A stretch of 6,583 bases of DNA from an uncultured Collinsella sp. (GTDB taxonomy: Bacteria; Actinomycetota; Coriobacteriia; Coriobacteriales; Coriobacteriaceae). Position numbers and translations under genes: made by a program. The notes below the pieces were generated by a model that saw only the letters and a program-made list of their open reading frames with translations, ran no database searches and had not been told where the DNA came from. The first letter of the stretch is position 1; every line of letters starts with the position of its first letter. The stretch spans positions 1-6,583 of the forward strand of contig CABUNJ010000046.1 of the NCBI GenBank assembly GCA_902492935.1, written 5' to 3'. Of the stretch, positions 1 through 6,192 are shown piece by piece.

Positions 1-18
1 CGTAGCGGGTGGTTTAAA

Positions 19-39
19 GCTGGCCGCTGCGCGGCCAGC
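19..39. repeat. Perfect 9-bp hairpin with adjacent small palindrome
   Basis: GCTGGCCGC (19-27) pairs with GCGGCCAGC (31-39) around a 3-nt TGC loop. It is followed at once by AGACT-AA-AGTCT (40-51). The role is unknown. With the hairpin at 58-84 it makes the first 85 bp almost entirely self-complementary, as in intergenic 3' ends. Confidence 0.45.
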
Positions 40-57
40 AGACTAAAGTCTTGAAAC

Positions 58-84
58 AATGGGCGCGCCGTTGGCGCGCCCATT
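58..84. terminator. Perfect 12-bp GC-rich hairpin
   Basis: AATGGGCGCGCC (58-69) pairs perfectly with GGCGCGCCCATT (73-84) around a 3-nt GTT loop. Neither side has a real U-tract (ATTCACTC on the plus strand, ATTGTTTC on the minus strand). It may act as a back-up or bidirectional terminator between gatB and whatever lies left of the window. Confidence 0.45.
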
Positions 85-130
85 CACTCTATTCCATTCA
101 GCCCGCCTGACCCGAACGGCCGAGTCGTCT

Positions 131-273
131 GGCCGGGGAAGCCCCGAGTCGCCGGGGTATTTGCTCCAAATGAGTTCCGCATGCAAAGAAGGCCACTAAA
201 TGTGGCCTTCGTCTTGCATAGGACTGTTTGAAATTTGGAGGAAATACCCCGGCGACTCGGGGCTTCCCCGGCC
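131..273. repeat. Long inverted repeat with 41-bp arms
   Basis: The left arm 131-171 and right arm 233-273 are reverse complements at 40 of 41 positions; the single mismatch is in the TTTGGAG[C/G]AAAT part. The arms end in GGCC at the outer edges. The 61-bp centre contains its own hairpin (181-219). The right arm begins 6 bp beyond the gatB stop codon, so the whole structure would fold in the gatB 3' untranslated RNA. I see no clear target-site duplication (TCT on the left, TCG on the right). It could be a miniature mobile element, a processed RNA end or a strong transcription barrier. Confidence 0.85.
181..219 (-). terminator. Hairpin after gatB, likely terminator
   Basis: A 9-bp perfect stem GAAGGCCAC / GTGGCCTTC (188-196, 202-210) with a 5-nt loop is flanked by a further ATGCAA / TTGCAT pairing (181-186, 214-219). 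Read on the minus strand the stem is followed by TTTGC, a weak U-tract. It lies 61-99 bp past the gatB stop, inside the long inverted repeat, and is the best candidate for the end of the gatCAB message. Confidence 0.5.
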
Positions 274-279
274 TCGCAG

Positions 280-1956
280 TTACGAGAGCGACGTCCTCAG
301 CAACTCGTTGAAGAGCTTCGGGTTGCCCTTGCCGCGGCTCGCCTTCATGCACTGGCCCACCAAAAAGCCGATGACCTTCTGGTTGCCGTCACGATACTGC
401 TGCGCCTGATCGGCACAGTTGGCCAGCACCTCGTCCACGATCGGCTGCAGCGCGCAGGCATCGCTCACCTGACGCATACCGCGCTCGTCGACGATCTTGT
501 TGGGGTCGTCGCCGGTCTGGGCCATGGCCTCAAAGACCTCGTGCGCCTGGTTGGAGCTGATGGCATCGGTCGCCAGCAGCTTGGCAAGCGCTGCCACCTG
601 AGCCGGCGCGATGCCGGACTCGGCCAGCGAGACGCCCGCGCCCTTAAGATAGGCGATCATCTCGTTCACCAGCAAGTTTGCGACCGTCTGGGCCTCCTTG
701 CCAGCCATACCGGCAGCGGCAGCCTCAAAGAACTCGGCAAACTCGGGGTCGCCGGCAATCTGCTCGGCATCGGCCGCCTTAATGCCAAAGTCGGCCTCAA
801 AGCGGGCGCGCTTGGCATCGGGCAGCTCGGGGATCTCGCCACGGCAGCGGTCGATGAACTCGTCGTCCAGATCAAACGGCGCCAGGTCGGGATCGGGGAA
901 CAGACGATAGTCGTCAGCCGTCTCCTTGACACGCATGACCACGGTGCGCTTGCGGCTGGGCTCCCAGTGGCGGGTCTCCTGATAGATGATTCCGCCCTCC
1001 TCGAGCACCTCGGCCTGACGGCAGATCTCGTAGGCAAGGCCGTCGTGCAGGCTCTTAAACGAGTTGAGGTTCTTGAGCTCGGTCTTGGTGCCCAGCTTGG
1101 TCTCGCCGCGGCGGCGCAGCGACACGTTGCCGTCGCAGCGCATGGAACCCTTCTCCATGGAGCAGTCCGAAATGCCCAGCGTCACAAAGATGCGACGGAG
1201 CTTCTCCATAAACAGGCGCGCTTCCTCAGGCGTACGCAAGTCGGGCTCAGTCACGAGCTCGATCAGCGGCGTGCCACAGCGGTTGTAGTCGACGAGCGAC
1301 TCGGCCGCGGCGGTAATGCGACCCTCGGCGCCACCCACGTGCACCATCTTGGCGGCATCCTCCTCCATGTGGATGCGCAGAATGCGGATAGGCACCGTGT
1401 AGGAACCGTCCTCGCGACGCTCGGGCATCTGCAGGTTGGACGCGTCATAGCTGGCCAGGTGGCCGGCACGCTGGTTGCCCTCGCGCATGGTCGACGTCAT
1501 GGACGTGGACAGGCCCTCGGCGTTGGCCGAGGCGCTCGCCAGGCTCTGAGCCTCGGCCTCGCCAAACGCACAGTCGGGGCGCTCGGCGGCACCGCGACCG
1601 GTCACGTCCAGGTCCAGATGGCCGTACATGGCAAAGGCGACCGGACCCTGCGTGGTCTGGAAGTTCTTGGCCATGTCGGGATAGAAGTAGTGCTTGCGGT
1701 AGAACATCGAGTGGCGCTGGATCTCGCAGTTGGTGGCGAGACCGGCCTTGACGATGCTCTCGATAGCGCGTTTGTTGGGCACCGGCAGGGCGCCGGGTAG
1801 GCCCAGGCACACCGGGCACACGTTGGCGTTGGGCTCGTCATCGTGGCTGAGCTTGCAGTTGCAGAACATCTTGGTATCGAGTGCGGTGAGCTCGGTATGA
1901 ATCTCCAGGCCGATCACGGCCTCCCAATCCTGCAGGACCTCGGAAAGCTCCTTCAT
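280..1956 (-). CDS. gatB: Aspartyl/glutamyl-tRNA amidotransferase subunit B
   Basis: This is the tRNA-binding and kinase subunit of GatCAB. It phosphorylates the Glu (or Asp) on mischarged tRNA so that ammonia released by GatA can amidate it. The protein has 558 residues. The N-terminal cradle domain starts at WEAVIGLEIH (11-20), followed by a Cys4 zinc site (C32, C34, C47, C50) and the LGLPGALPVPNKRA stretch (51-64). The family motif NRCGTPLIELVTEPD is at 225-239. The helical and YqeY-like tail spans about 385-558. The family is usually about 475-500 residues; the surplus is a Ser/Ala/Glu-rich insertion at about 118-187, between GHLDLDV and the RIHMEED motif. The ATG overlaps the gatA stop as TAATG, and a strong GGGAGGTGA (1963-1971) lies 6 nt upstream, so the start is secure. 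It is the last gene of gatCAB and ends in TAA at 280-282. The identity is certain; the role of the insertion is unknown. Confidence 0.97.
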   Translation of the reverse strand: MKELSEVLQDWEAVIGLEIHTELTALDTKMFCNCKLSHDDEPNANVCPVCLGLPGALPVPNKRAIESIVKAGLATNCEIQRHSMFYRKHYFYPDMAKNFQTTQGPVAFAMYGHLDLDVTGRGAAERPDCAFGEAEAQSLASASANAEGLSTSMTSTMREGNQRAGHLASYDASNLQMPERREDGSYTVPIRILRIHMEEDAAKMVHVGGAEGRITAAAESLVDYNRCGTPLIELVTEPDLRTPEEARLFMEKLRRIFVTLGISDCSMEKGSMRCDGNVSLRRRGETKLGTKTELKNLNSFKSLHDGLAYEICRQAEVLEEGGIIYQETRHWEPSRKRTVVMRVKETADDYRLFPDPDLAPFDLDDEFIDRCRGEIPELPDAKRARFEADFGIKAADAEQIAGDPEFAEFFEAAAAGMAGKEAQTVANLLVNEMIAYLKGAGVSLAESGIAPAQVAALAKLLATDAISSNQAHEVFEAMAQTGDDPNKIVDERGMRQVSDACALQPIVDEVLANCADQAQQYRDGNQKVIGFLVGQCMKASRGKGNPKLFNELLRTSLS

Positions 1957-3470
1957 TACAGCTCACCTCCCTTCCCGGCAAAATCGGGCGCGACGGAAAG
2001 CGCGGGCGCACCCGTGGCGGCATCGGCAAAGCCGCGCTCCAGGGCGCGGGCAAACGTGAGCAGCTGACGGTCCTTAAAGGCCGGACCAACCAGCTGGGCA
2101 GAAACGGGCAGCTTGCTGTCCTCGCCCAGGCCCAGCGGCACCGAGATACCGCCGTTGCCGCAAATGTTGAGCGAGATGGTGTACAGGTCGGAGAGGTACA
2201 TCTGCGTGGGGTCGCTGATCTCGCCAAACTTAAAGGCCGTGCGCGGCGAGGCGGGCATGAGGATGGTGTCCACCTTGGCATACGCGGCATCGTAGTCCTG
2301 CGTGATGAGCGTGCGGGCCTTTTGCGCGGCGTAGTAGTACTTGTCGTACACGCCCGAGCTCAGCAGGTAGGCGCCGAGCATCTGACGGCGCTTGGCCTCG
2401 GCGCCAAAGCCGTGGGCGCGCGACAGCGAGCTCTGGTCGGACAGGTTGGCGCAGCCCTCCTCCTGGTAGCCGTAGCGAATGCCGTCGAAACGAGCCAGGT
2501 TGGAGAACGCCTCGGCCGGGCCGATGACGTAGTAGGCGGCGATGGCGGCGTCCAGGTGCGGCAGGTCGACCTCGACCAGCTCGGCGCCCTGGTTCTGCAG
2601 CTCCTGGGCGGCGCGCTGAACAGCGGCCTTGACCTCGAGCGTCAGACCCTCGGCCTCCATAAACGCAGGGATGATGCCCACGCACTTACCCTCGATGCTG
2701 TCGTTGAGATGCTCGGTAAAGTCGACGGCGCAATCCTGGCTGGTGCAGTCGTACGGATCGTGCCCCGCGCCGGTAAGCGCATTCATGGCCAGCGCGACAT
2801 CCTCGACCGTGCGGCCAAAGGGGCCCACCTGGTCGAGCGACGAACCAAAGGCGACCACGCCGTAACGGCTCACGGCGCCATACGTGGGCTTAAAGCCCAC
2901 CACGCCGCACAGCGACGCCGGCTGGCGAATGGAGCCGCCGGTGTCCGAGCCCAGCGAGAGCGCGACCTCGCCCGCGGCGACGGCGGCAGCGGAGCCGCCC
3001 GAAGAGCCGCCGGGCACGCGCTCGGTATCCCAGGGGTTGTTGGTGCGGTGGAACGCCGAGCTCTCGGTGGAGCTACCAAAGGCAAACTCGTCCATGTTGG
3101 CCTTGCCCATGGGCAGACAGCCGGCATCGAGCATGCGCTGGACGCAGGTGGCGGTGTAGACGCTCTGGTAGTCCCCGAGCATATGGGAAGCGCAGGTGGT
3201 GCGCGTGCCCACGAGGTTCATGTTGTCCTTAATGGCCAGCGGCACGCCCGCGAGCGGGGGCAGCGGCTTGCCTGCGGCACGGTCGGCATCCACGCGCGCG
3301 GCGGCCTCGAGCGCAAGCTCGGGCGCCACCTGCAGGAATGCCTGGACCCCGCCCTCGCGCGCCTCGATGGCGGCAAGGGAAGCCTGGGCCACCTCGGTAG
3401 CGGTAAAGTCGCCGGCGGCAACGCCCGCGGCGATTCGGGCGGCGGTAAGGGAATCGAAGCTCTGCGCCAT
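1956..3470 (-). CDS. gatA: Aspartyl/glutamyl-tRNA amidotransferase subunit A
   Basis: This is the glutaminase subunit of GatCAB, an amidase-signature enzyme in the cytoplasm that releases ammonia from glutamine and passes it to GatB. It has 504 residues, close to the usual length. The catalytic triad is visible and correctly spaced: Lys81 in GVPLAIKDN, the cis-Ser Ser156 in the glycine/serine-rich PGGSSGGS loop (153-160), and the nucleophile Ser180 in GSDTGGSIRQP. Other family blocks are NMDEFAFGSSTE (125-136), GFKPTYGAVSRYG (192-204) and QLVGPAF (459-465). The ATG overlaps the gatC stop as TAATG, and a purine-rich GGAGAGGGGGAG (3479-3490) lies 8 nt upstream, which supports translational coupling. 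The last codons (GKGGEL) also encode the gatB ribosome binding site. Nothing suggests that it is broken. Confidence 0.98.
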   Translation of the reverse strand: MAQSFDSLTAARIAAGVAAGDFTATEVAQASLAAIEAREGGVQAFLQVAPELALEAAARVDADRAAGKPLPPLAGVPLAIKDNMNLVGTRTTCASHMLGDYQSVYTATCVQRMLDAGCLPMGKANMDEFAFGSSTESSAFHRTNNPWDTERVPGGSSGGSAAAVAAGEVALSLGSDTGGSIRQPASLCGVVGFKPTYGAVSRYGVVAFGSSLDQVGPFGRTVEDVALAMNALTGAGHDPYDCTSQDCAVDFTEHLNDSIEGKCVGIIPAFMEAEGLTLEVKAAVQRAAQELQNQGAELVEVDLPHLDAAIAAYYVIGPAEAFSNLARFDGIRYGYQEEGCANLSDQSSLSRAHGFGAEAKRRQMLGAYLLSSGVYDKYYYAAQKARTLITQDYDAAYAKVDTILMPASPRTAFKFGEISDPTQMYLSDLYTISLNICGNGGISVPLGLGEDSKLPVSAQLVGPAFKDRQLLTFARALERGFADAATGAPALSVAPDFAGKGGEL

Positions 3471-3781
3471 TACTCGCTCTCCCCCTCTCCCAAAATGGAC
3501 GGCACGCGGAAGTAGCGGTCGCGCGCGCTGCCGGCGTTTTCGAGCGCGACGTCGAGCGGCAGGTCGCGCTCGGGCTCGCGCAGGTCATCGCCCATCACGT
3601 TGGACAGGCTTCCGATGGGATGGAATGTGGGCTCCACGTCGGGCAAGTCATATTGCAGGACGGGCTCGAGCATCTGGACGGCGTCGTTCAGGTAGGACGT
3701 CATCTGGGTGAGCTCGTCATCGGTCAGTGCGATCTTTGCGTACTCGGCGATGCCGCGCACGTCTTTCTCGCTGAGTGCCAT
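3470..3781 (-). CDS. gatC: Aspartyl/glutamyl-tRNA amidotransferase subunit C
   Basis: This small subunit wraps around GatA and holds the GatA-GatB interface together. It has 103 residues, starting MALSEKDVRGIAEYAKIAL. The helical N-terminal half has the usual V..IA..A.I.L pattern, and the end carries the typical motif RDRYFRVPSILG (about 87-98). I prefer the ATG at 3781. It has a good Shine-Dalgarno stretch (GGAAGGGAG, 3787-3795) 5 nt upstream, and the protein then begins as family members do. An in-frame ATG at 3799 would add six residues (MRKGAP) but would translate through that binding site. It is the first gene of gatCAB. Its C-terminal codons (GEGESE) form the gatA ribosome binding site. 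Confidence 0.95.
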   Translation of the reverse strand: MALSEKDVRGIAEYAKIALTDDELTQMTSYLNDAVQMLEPVLQYDLPDVEPTFHPIGSLSNVMGDDLREPERDLPLDVALENAGSARDRYFRVPSILGEGESE

Positions 3782-3816
3782 AGGCGCTCCCTTCCGCATA
3801 ACAGATAAACCGCTCT

Positions 3817-3822
3817 AGTATA
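3817..3822 (-). promoter_or_regulatory. Probable -10 box of the gatCAB promoter
   Basis: On the minus strand this reads TATACT, one base from the TATAAT consensus. It would start transcription near 3810, about 28 nt before the gatC ATG at 3781. No convincing -35 hexamer sits 16-18 nt upstream, so the box is plausible but unproven. Confidence 0.45.
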
Positions 3823-3917
3823 CAAGGCAACGCCGCTTGGAGCAGGTGCTTTACCCAAATGCAGCGAAAACGTAACGAGGGCGGCGGTTTGCAGGCGGCG
3901 GGCTGGCGGTTCTGCAG

Positions 3918-4007
3918 CGAAACCGCACCGTCCATAGCGAAAACCGCGGCGCCCGCAGCGAAAACCGTCCCGCCCACAACGAAAATCGCGCCGCCCACAA
4001 CGAAAAC
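3918..4007. repeat. Tandem repeat, 21-bp period
   Basis: Units begin with CGAAA at 3918, 3938, 3959, 3980 and 4001: one 20-bp unit, three of 21 bp and a partial fifth. The approximate unit is CGAAAACCGnnCCGCCCACAA. The units at 3959 and 3980 are the closest to each other. An isolated relative (GCAGCGAAAACG) occurs at 3861-3872. The last partial unit becomes the left arm of the inverted repeat at 4004. On the minus strand each unit gives a GTTTTCG U-rich block. Confidence 0.75.
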
Positions 4008-4068
4008 CATCACAACATTCGACGCTTTTCATCAAAATCGCGATTTTCATCGAATGTTGTGATGGTTT
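4004..4068. repeat. Perfect 19-bp inverted repeat, possible terminator
   Basis: AAACCATCACAACATTCGA (4004-4022) is the exact reverse complement of 4050-4068. The 27-bp centre contains a perfect 14-bp palindrome, AAAATCGCGATTTT (4034-4047), and a direct repeat TTTTCATC (4026-4033 and 4044-4051). On the minus strand the stem ends in GGTTTTCG, a short U-tract, so it could terminate the sortase transcript, though the centre is long for a simple terminator. Confidence 0.8.
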
Positions 4069-4078
4069 GGAAGCCCCG

Positions 4079-4113
4079 ACCACCACAAAGGTGACTGTCC
4101 CCATTGTGGTGGT
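4079..4113 (-). terminator. Stem-loop just past the sortase stop
   Basis: ACCACCACAA (4079-4088) pairs perfectly with TTGTGGTGGT (4104-4113) around a 15-nt loop containing GGTGACTGTCCCC. It starts 13 bp beyond the sortase stop codon (4127-4129). It has no U-tract, so intrinsic termination here is uncertain. The loop motif recalls dispersed repetitive-palindrome elements rather than a plain terminator. Confidence 0.45.
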
Positions 4114-4126
4114 TCTGAACGATGCC

Positions 4127-5065
4127 CTATGCCGAGGCCTTGGCCTTGCGGCGCTTGCGGACCGTGTGGATCACGATGTCCAGCAGCAACAGCACAATGG
4201 CCACGACCACGATGAGCACGGCAAACTCGCGCTTGCCCCAGTGGCGGCCGGCCAGCGACTTTTGCTTGTCGACATCCTTCTTGTTGTACTTGGTGCGCAC
4301 GCAATGCACCAGCAGGCGATGGTCGTTCACGCCGTAGGGCGTGCAGGTGACGAGCGTCACCTTGTCGGCGCCGGGCTCGATGGTCAGCGACTCCATCTCC
4401 TCGGGCAGCACCACCTCGGAGTCCACCATCTTGTAGGCGAGCGTCTTGTTCATGGTGTGCAGCAGCACTAGGTCGCCGGGCTCTAGCGAGTGGATGTCGT
4501 CGAACATGCTCAGGTTGCGCATGCCCGAGTGCGCGGTGAGCACGCAATGCGTCGAGGTGCCGCCCACCGGCAGGCTCGTGCCCTCCAGGTGGCCGACGCC
4601 CGCCATAAGGACTTCTTCGCTCGTGCCGTGGTAGATGGGCATGCTCACGTCGATGGAGGGGATTTCGACCCAGCTCATCATGGGGTCGCGGTCAAAGATA
4701 AGCTGCTGAGCGTAGGGCTCGATCTGGTCGGCGGGAAGCTCGGTGGCCTCGCCGGCAAGTTGCTCGTTAAAGGAGCGCGCCTGGAGCAGGATGCGCTCGC
4801 GTTCCTCGGCAGACAGCGCGTCCACGGTGCTGGACACGGTGCTGATCTGGTTGAACACGCCCGAGGCTTCGAGCCGGTCCAAGATCCACGGCCAGGTCAT
4901 AAGGCCCACGCCAATAAGGATGATGACGATGGTGATGAGCCGGTCGGCCCAGCGCGGCAGTCGCTTGCGGCGGCGCTTAGGTTTTGGTTGAGGTTTGGGC
5001 TGAGGGCTTGAGCCGCCGTTGGCCGCGGCGTTATTGCTCTTCATATGTTTGGCGCCCTGCACCAT
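4127..5065 (-). CDS. Class C-type sortase (transpeptidase)
   Basis: This is a membrane-bound cysteine transpeptidase that cleaves a sorting signal on a secreted protein and joins it to another pilin subunit or to the wall. It has 312 residues. A Pro/Lys/Arg-rich cytoplasmic start (PQPKPQPKPKRRRKR, 21-35) is followed by a membrane segment at about 42-61. The outer domain contains EIPSIDVSMPIYHGTSEEVL (134-153) and GHLEGTSLPVGG (158-169). The catalytic residues are His179 (TAHSG), Cys241 (TLVTCTPYG) and Arg250 (VNDHR). A second membrane segment at about 280-300 precedes a basic tail. The PIYHGTSEEVL and TCTPYG blocks and the C-terminal anchor fit class C (pilus-type) sortases. A possible lid is the D127-P128 pair. 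GAGGAG lies about 9 nt before the ATG at 5065, which supports that start over Met8. No pilin or LPXTG-type substrate is nearby, so its target is unknown. HSG in place of the common HRG is a mild oddity. Confidence 0.92.
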   Translation of the reverse strand: MVQGAKHMKSNNAAANGGSSPQPKPQPKPKRRRKRLPRWADRLITIVIILIGVGLMTWPWILDRLEASGVFNQISTVSSTVDALSAEERERILLQARSFNEQLAGEATELPADQIEPYAQQLIFDRDPMMSWVEIPSIDVSMPIYHGTSEEVLMAGVGHLEGTSLPVGGTSTHCVLTAHSGMRNLSMFDDIHSLEPGDLVLLHTMNKTLAYKMVDSEVVLPEEMESLTIEPGADKVTLVTCTPYGVNDHRLLVHCVRTKYNKKDVDKQKSLAGRHWGKREFAVLIVVVAIVLLLLDIVIHTVRKRRKAKASA

Positions 5066-5081
5066 CGCCGGTCACTCCTCT

Positions 5082-5095
5082 ACAACTCAAGTTGT
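5082..5095. promoter_or_regulatory. Small palindrome upstream of the sortase gene
   Basis: ACAACT-CA-AGTTGT has 6-bp arms and lies 17-30 bp upstream of the sortase ATG. A possible -10 box (TATTAT on the minus strand, 5104-5109) sits just upstream, so the palindrome would fall at the transcription start, where a repressor or a leader hairpin could act. No matching -35 box is evident. Confidence 0.35.
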
Positions 5096-5148
5096 CTAAA
5101 CAAATAATAGCCGATTAGCAAGCTTCCGCGCCGAACAACGCAGCTAGG

Positions 5149-5168
5149 ACCGAAACGCCGCCTTCGGT
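5149..5168. repeat. Weak hairpin between the regulator and sortase genes
   Basis: ACCGAA (5149-5154) pairs with TTCGGT (5163-5168) around an 8-nt loop, 20-39 bp past the regulator stop codon (5188-5190). It lacks a U-tract. It may weakly terminate the regulator message, or the sortase may be partly read through from upstream. Confidence 0.3.
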
Positions 5169-5187
5169 TCGGATTCTTGGAGACCTT

Positions 5188-6156
5188 CTACAGCGCTTCT
5201 TGCCATGGATATTCCTTTCCAAACATGCGATCGACTTCGAGCTGAATTCGCTCATCGTCGATTGCCGCCAAAGATAGCGCAAGCGAAATGTCATCGACAC
5301 GGGAGGAGTCGGCAAACACGGGCGCATAGCGCCACACTTGGATCATCGCCGTTTCGTTATCCGGCAACTCCCCGTCTGCGACTTCGAGGTCGCTTAGTTG
5401 ACGCCATGTACTTCTTAAGACGGCCTTTTGTTCCATGCCCGGTGCAGCGAGCATCGAACGCGCGGCGAGCGCCGTCTCCCCGGCGTCAGCAAGATAGTCG
5501 ATCTGCGGCGTCTTCCTTGCAAAACAGACCTTCGAGACTGGCGAGGAGAGCTCTGCCATGTGCTCGCTGAGCAAAAGATCAACGGCAACAGGAAACACGA
5601 CGACACGTCGCTCGCGACGCTCGCGCTTCGCGAGCCCCCTGTCAACAAGCTCGGTTATGGCCTCACTCGCGCGACTTGCCGAAATCCCAAGCGCACGACA
5701 AAGGTCATAGGGACGATATGGCTCCTGGGCTGCTCCCCAGATTGCGGCAGCCTGTGCGTTGGGTGACATCTTGGTCGCGTGATTGCGAAACCAGGCACCG
5801 CCCCTCTCCGTGCAGGCTGTGCCCATAAATGGAAGAAAAGCCTGTCTACCTGGGCAAACAAAGGAAATCCCTTGTGCGACCAATGCTTTGCGCTGACGTG
5901 CATCGGCATCAGGAAACGAAACGACAACAGGAGTCTCCGCACGCAAGGCTAGCTGACTATAGACTCTCTTAGCCTCGGGAAGCCCGACGCCAGTAGGCAA
6001 ACTTGCAAGCAAAAACGAAAAACCGTTTGCGTCAACAGCGCGGACCTCAATCGCCCGCAGATGCAGCGGCAAGCGTGCGGATCCAGGCCAAGTTTTGACC
6101 TTGGCGGAGAGGCCTAGTGCTTCTTGTAAGTAGATTAGCGCTTCGTTCATTTCCAT
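5188..6156 (-). CDS. Winged-helix DNA-binding protein, MarR-like
   Basis: This is a likely cytoplasmic transcriptional regulator of 322 residues. Residues 1-110 form a mixed domain containing TPVVVSFPDADARQRKALVAQGISFVCPGRQAFLPF (75-110). A winged helix-turn-helix follows at about 131-190: SPNAQAAAIW leads in, ALGISASRASEAITELVDRGL (155-175) looks like the turn and recognition helix, and RRERRVVVF the wing. The C-terminal part has AGETALAARSMLA (225-237) and WRYAPVF...VDDISLALSL..DDERIQLEVD (275-309). The overall plan reminds me of MarR-annotated proteins and of AbiEi-type antitoxins, but I cannot name the family and no toxin gene is adjacent. I chose the ATG at 6156 (MEMNEAL). The longer start at 6195 would run through a TATAAT box and a palindrome, and its extra residues (MYNSNLNWNQTKT) look non-coding. 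No strong ribosome binding site is visible. ATG 6150 is also possible. Base composition is visibly less GC-rich than the gat genes. Confidence 0.75.
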   Translation of the reverse strand: MEMNEALIYLQEALGLSAKVKTWPGSARLPLHLRAIEVRAVDANGFSFLLASLPTGVGLPEAKRVYSQLALRAETPVVVSFPDADARQRKALVAQGISFVCPGRQAFLPFMGTACTERGGAWFRNHATKMSPNAQAAAIWGAAQEPYRPYDLCRALGISASRASEAITELVDRGLAKRERRERRVVVFPVAVDLLLSEHMAELSSPVSKVCFARKTPQIDYLADAGETALAARSMLAAPGMEQKAVLRSTWRQLSDLEVADGELPDNETAMIQVWRYAPVFADSSRVDDISLALSLAAIDDERIQLEVDRMFGKEYPWQEAL

Positions 6157-6168
6157 CGTTTTCGTTTG

Positions 6169-6188
6169 ATTCCAGTTTAAATTGGAAT
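6169..6188. promoter_or_regulatory. Near-perfect 20-bp palindrome, candidate operator
   Basis: The sequence ATTCCAGTTTAAATTGGAAT pairs with itself at 9 of 10 positions. It lies 13-32 bp upstream of the chosen regulator start (6156) and overlaps the end of a TATAAT box at 6187-6192. A dimeric winged-helix protein binding here would block its own promoter, so autoregulation is a reasonable inference. Binding by this protein is not shown. Confidence 0.55.
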
Positions 6189-6192
6189 TATA
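6187..6192 (-). promoter_or_regulatory. Probable -10 box of the regulator gene
   Basis: On the minus strand this is an exact TATAAT in an AT-rich stretch, placing the transcription start near 6180, about 24 nt before the ATG at 6156. No good -35 box sits at the usual distance. Its position argues against translation from the ATG at 6195. Confidence 0.5.

Larger units (their letters stand above)
3782..4126. other. Intergenic region between gatC and the sortase gene
   Basis: This stretch has no gene I can support. From left to right it holds the gatC ribosome binding site and -10 box, about 90 bp without a recognised element, a 21-bp tandem repeat (3918-4007), an overlapping 65-bp inverted repeat (4004-4068) and a 10-bp stem (4079-4113) near the sortase stop. 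Short frames are open on both strands through the tandem repeat only because its period is a multiple of three. Confidence 0.7.

Noticed and set aside
235..1800. Long plus-strand open frame of 521 codons opposite gatB
   Set aside because: It is the antisense shadow of gatB, kept open by high GC and codon bias. The protein is a repetitive Leu/Gly/His/Arg string with no motif, while gatB on the other strand is unmistakable.
2322..3515. Plus-strand open frame of 397 codons opposite gatA and the end of gatC
   Set aside because: It has the same antisense artefact pattern, with no recognisable domain and no binding site that outweighs the gatA evidence.
3918..4007. CRISPR array
   Set aside because: The units are contiguous 21-bp tandem copies with no unique spacers, and no cas gene is present.
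3717..4013. Minus-strand 98-codon frame beginning MMVFVVGGAIFVVGG
   Set aside because: Its hydrophobic start is the other-strand reading of the tandem repeat. It runs through the gatC promoter and overlaps gatC, with no binding site.
3859..4062. Plus-strand small protein with Ala/Thr/Pro/Lys repeats (67 codons)
   Set aside because: Its repeats come from the 21-bp DNA tandem repeat, it has no good ribosome binding site, and it ends inside the inverted repeat.
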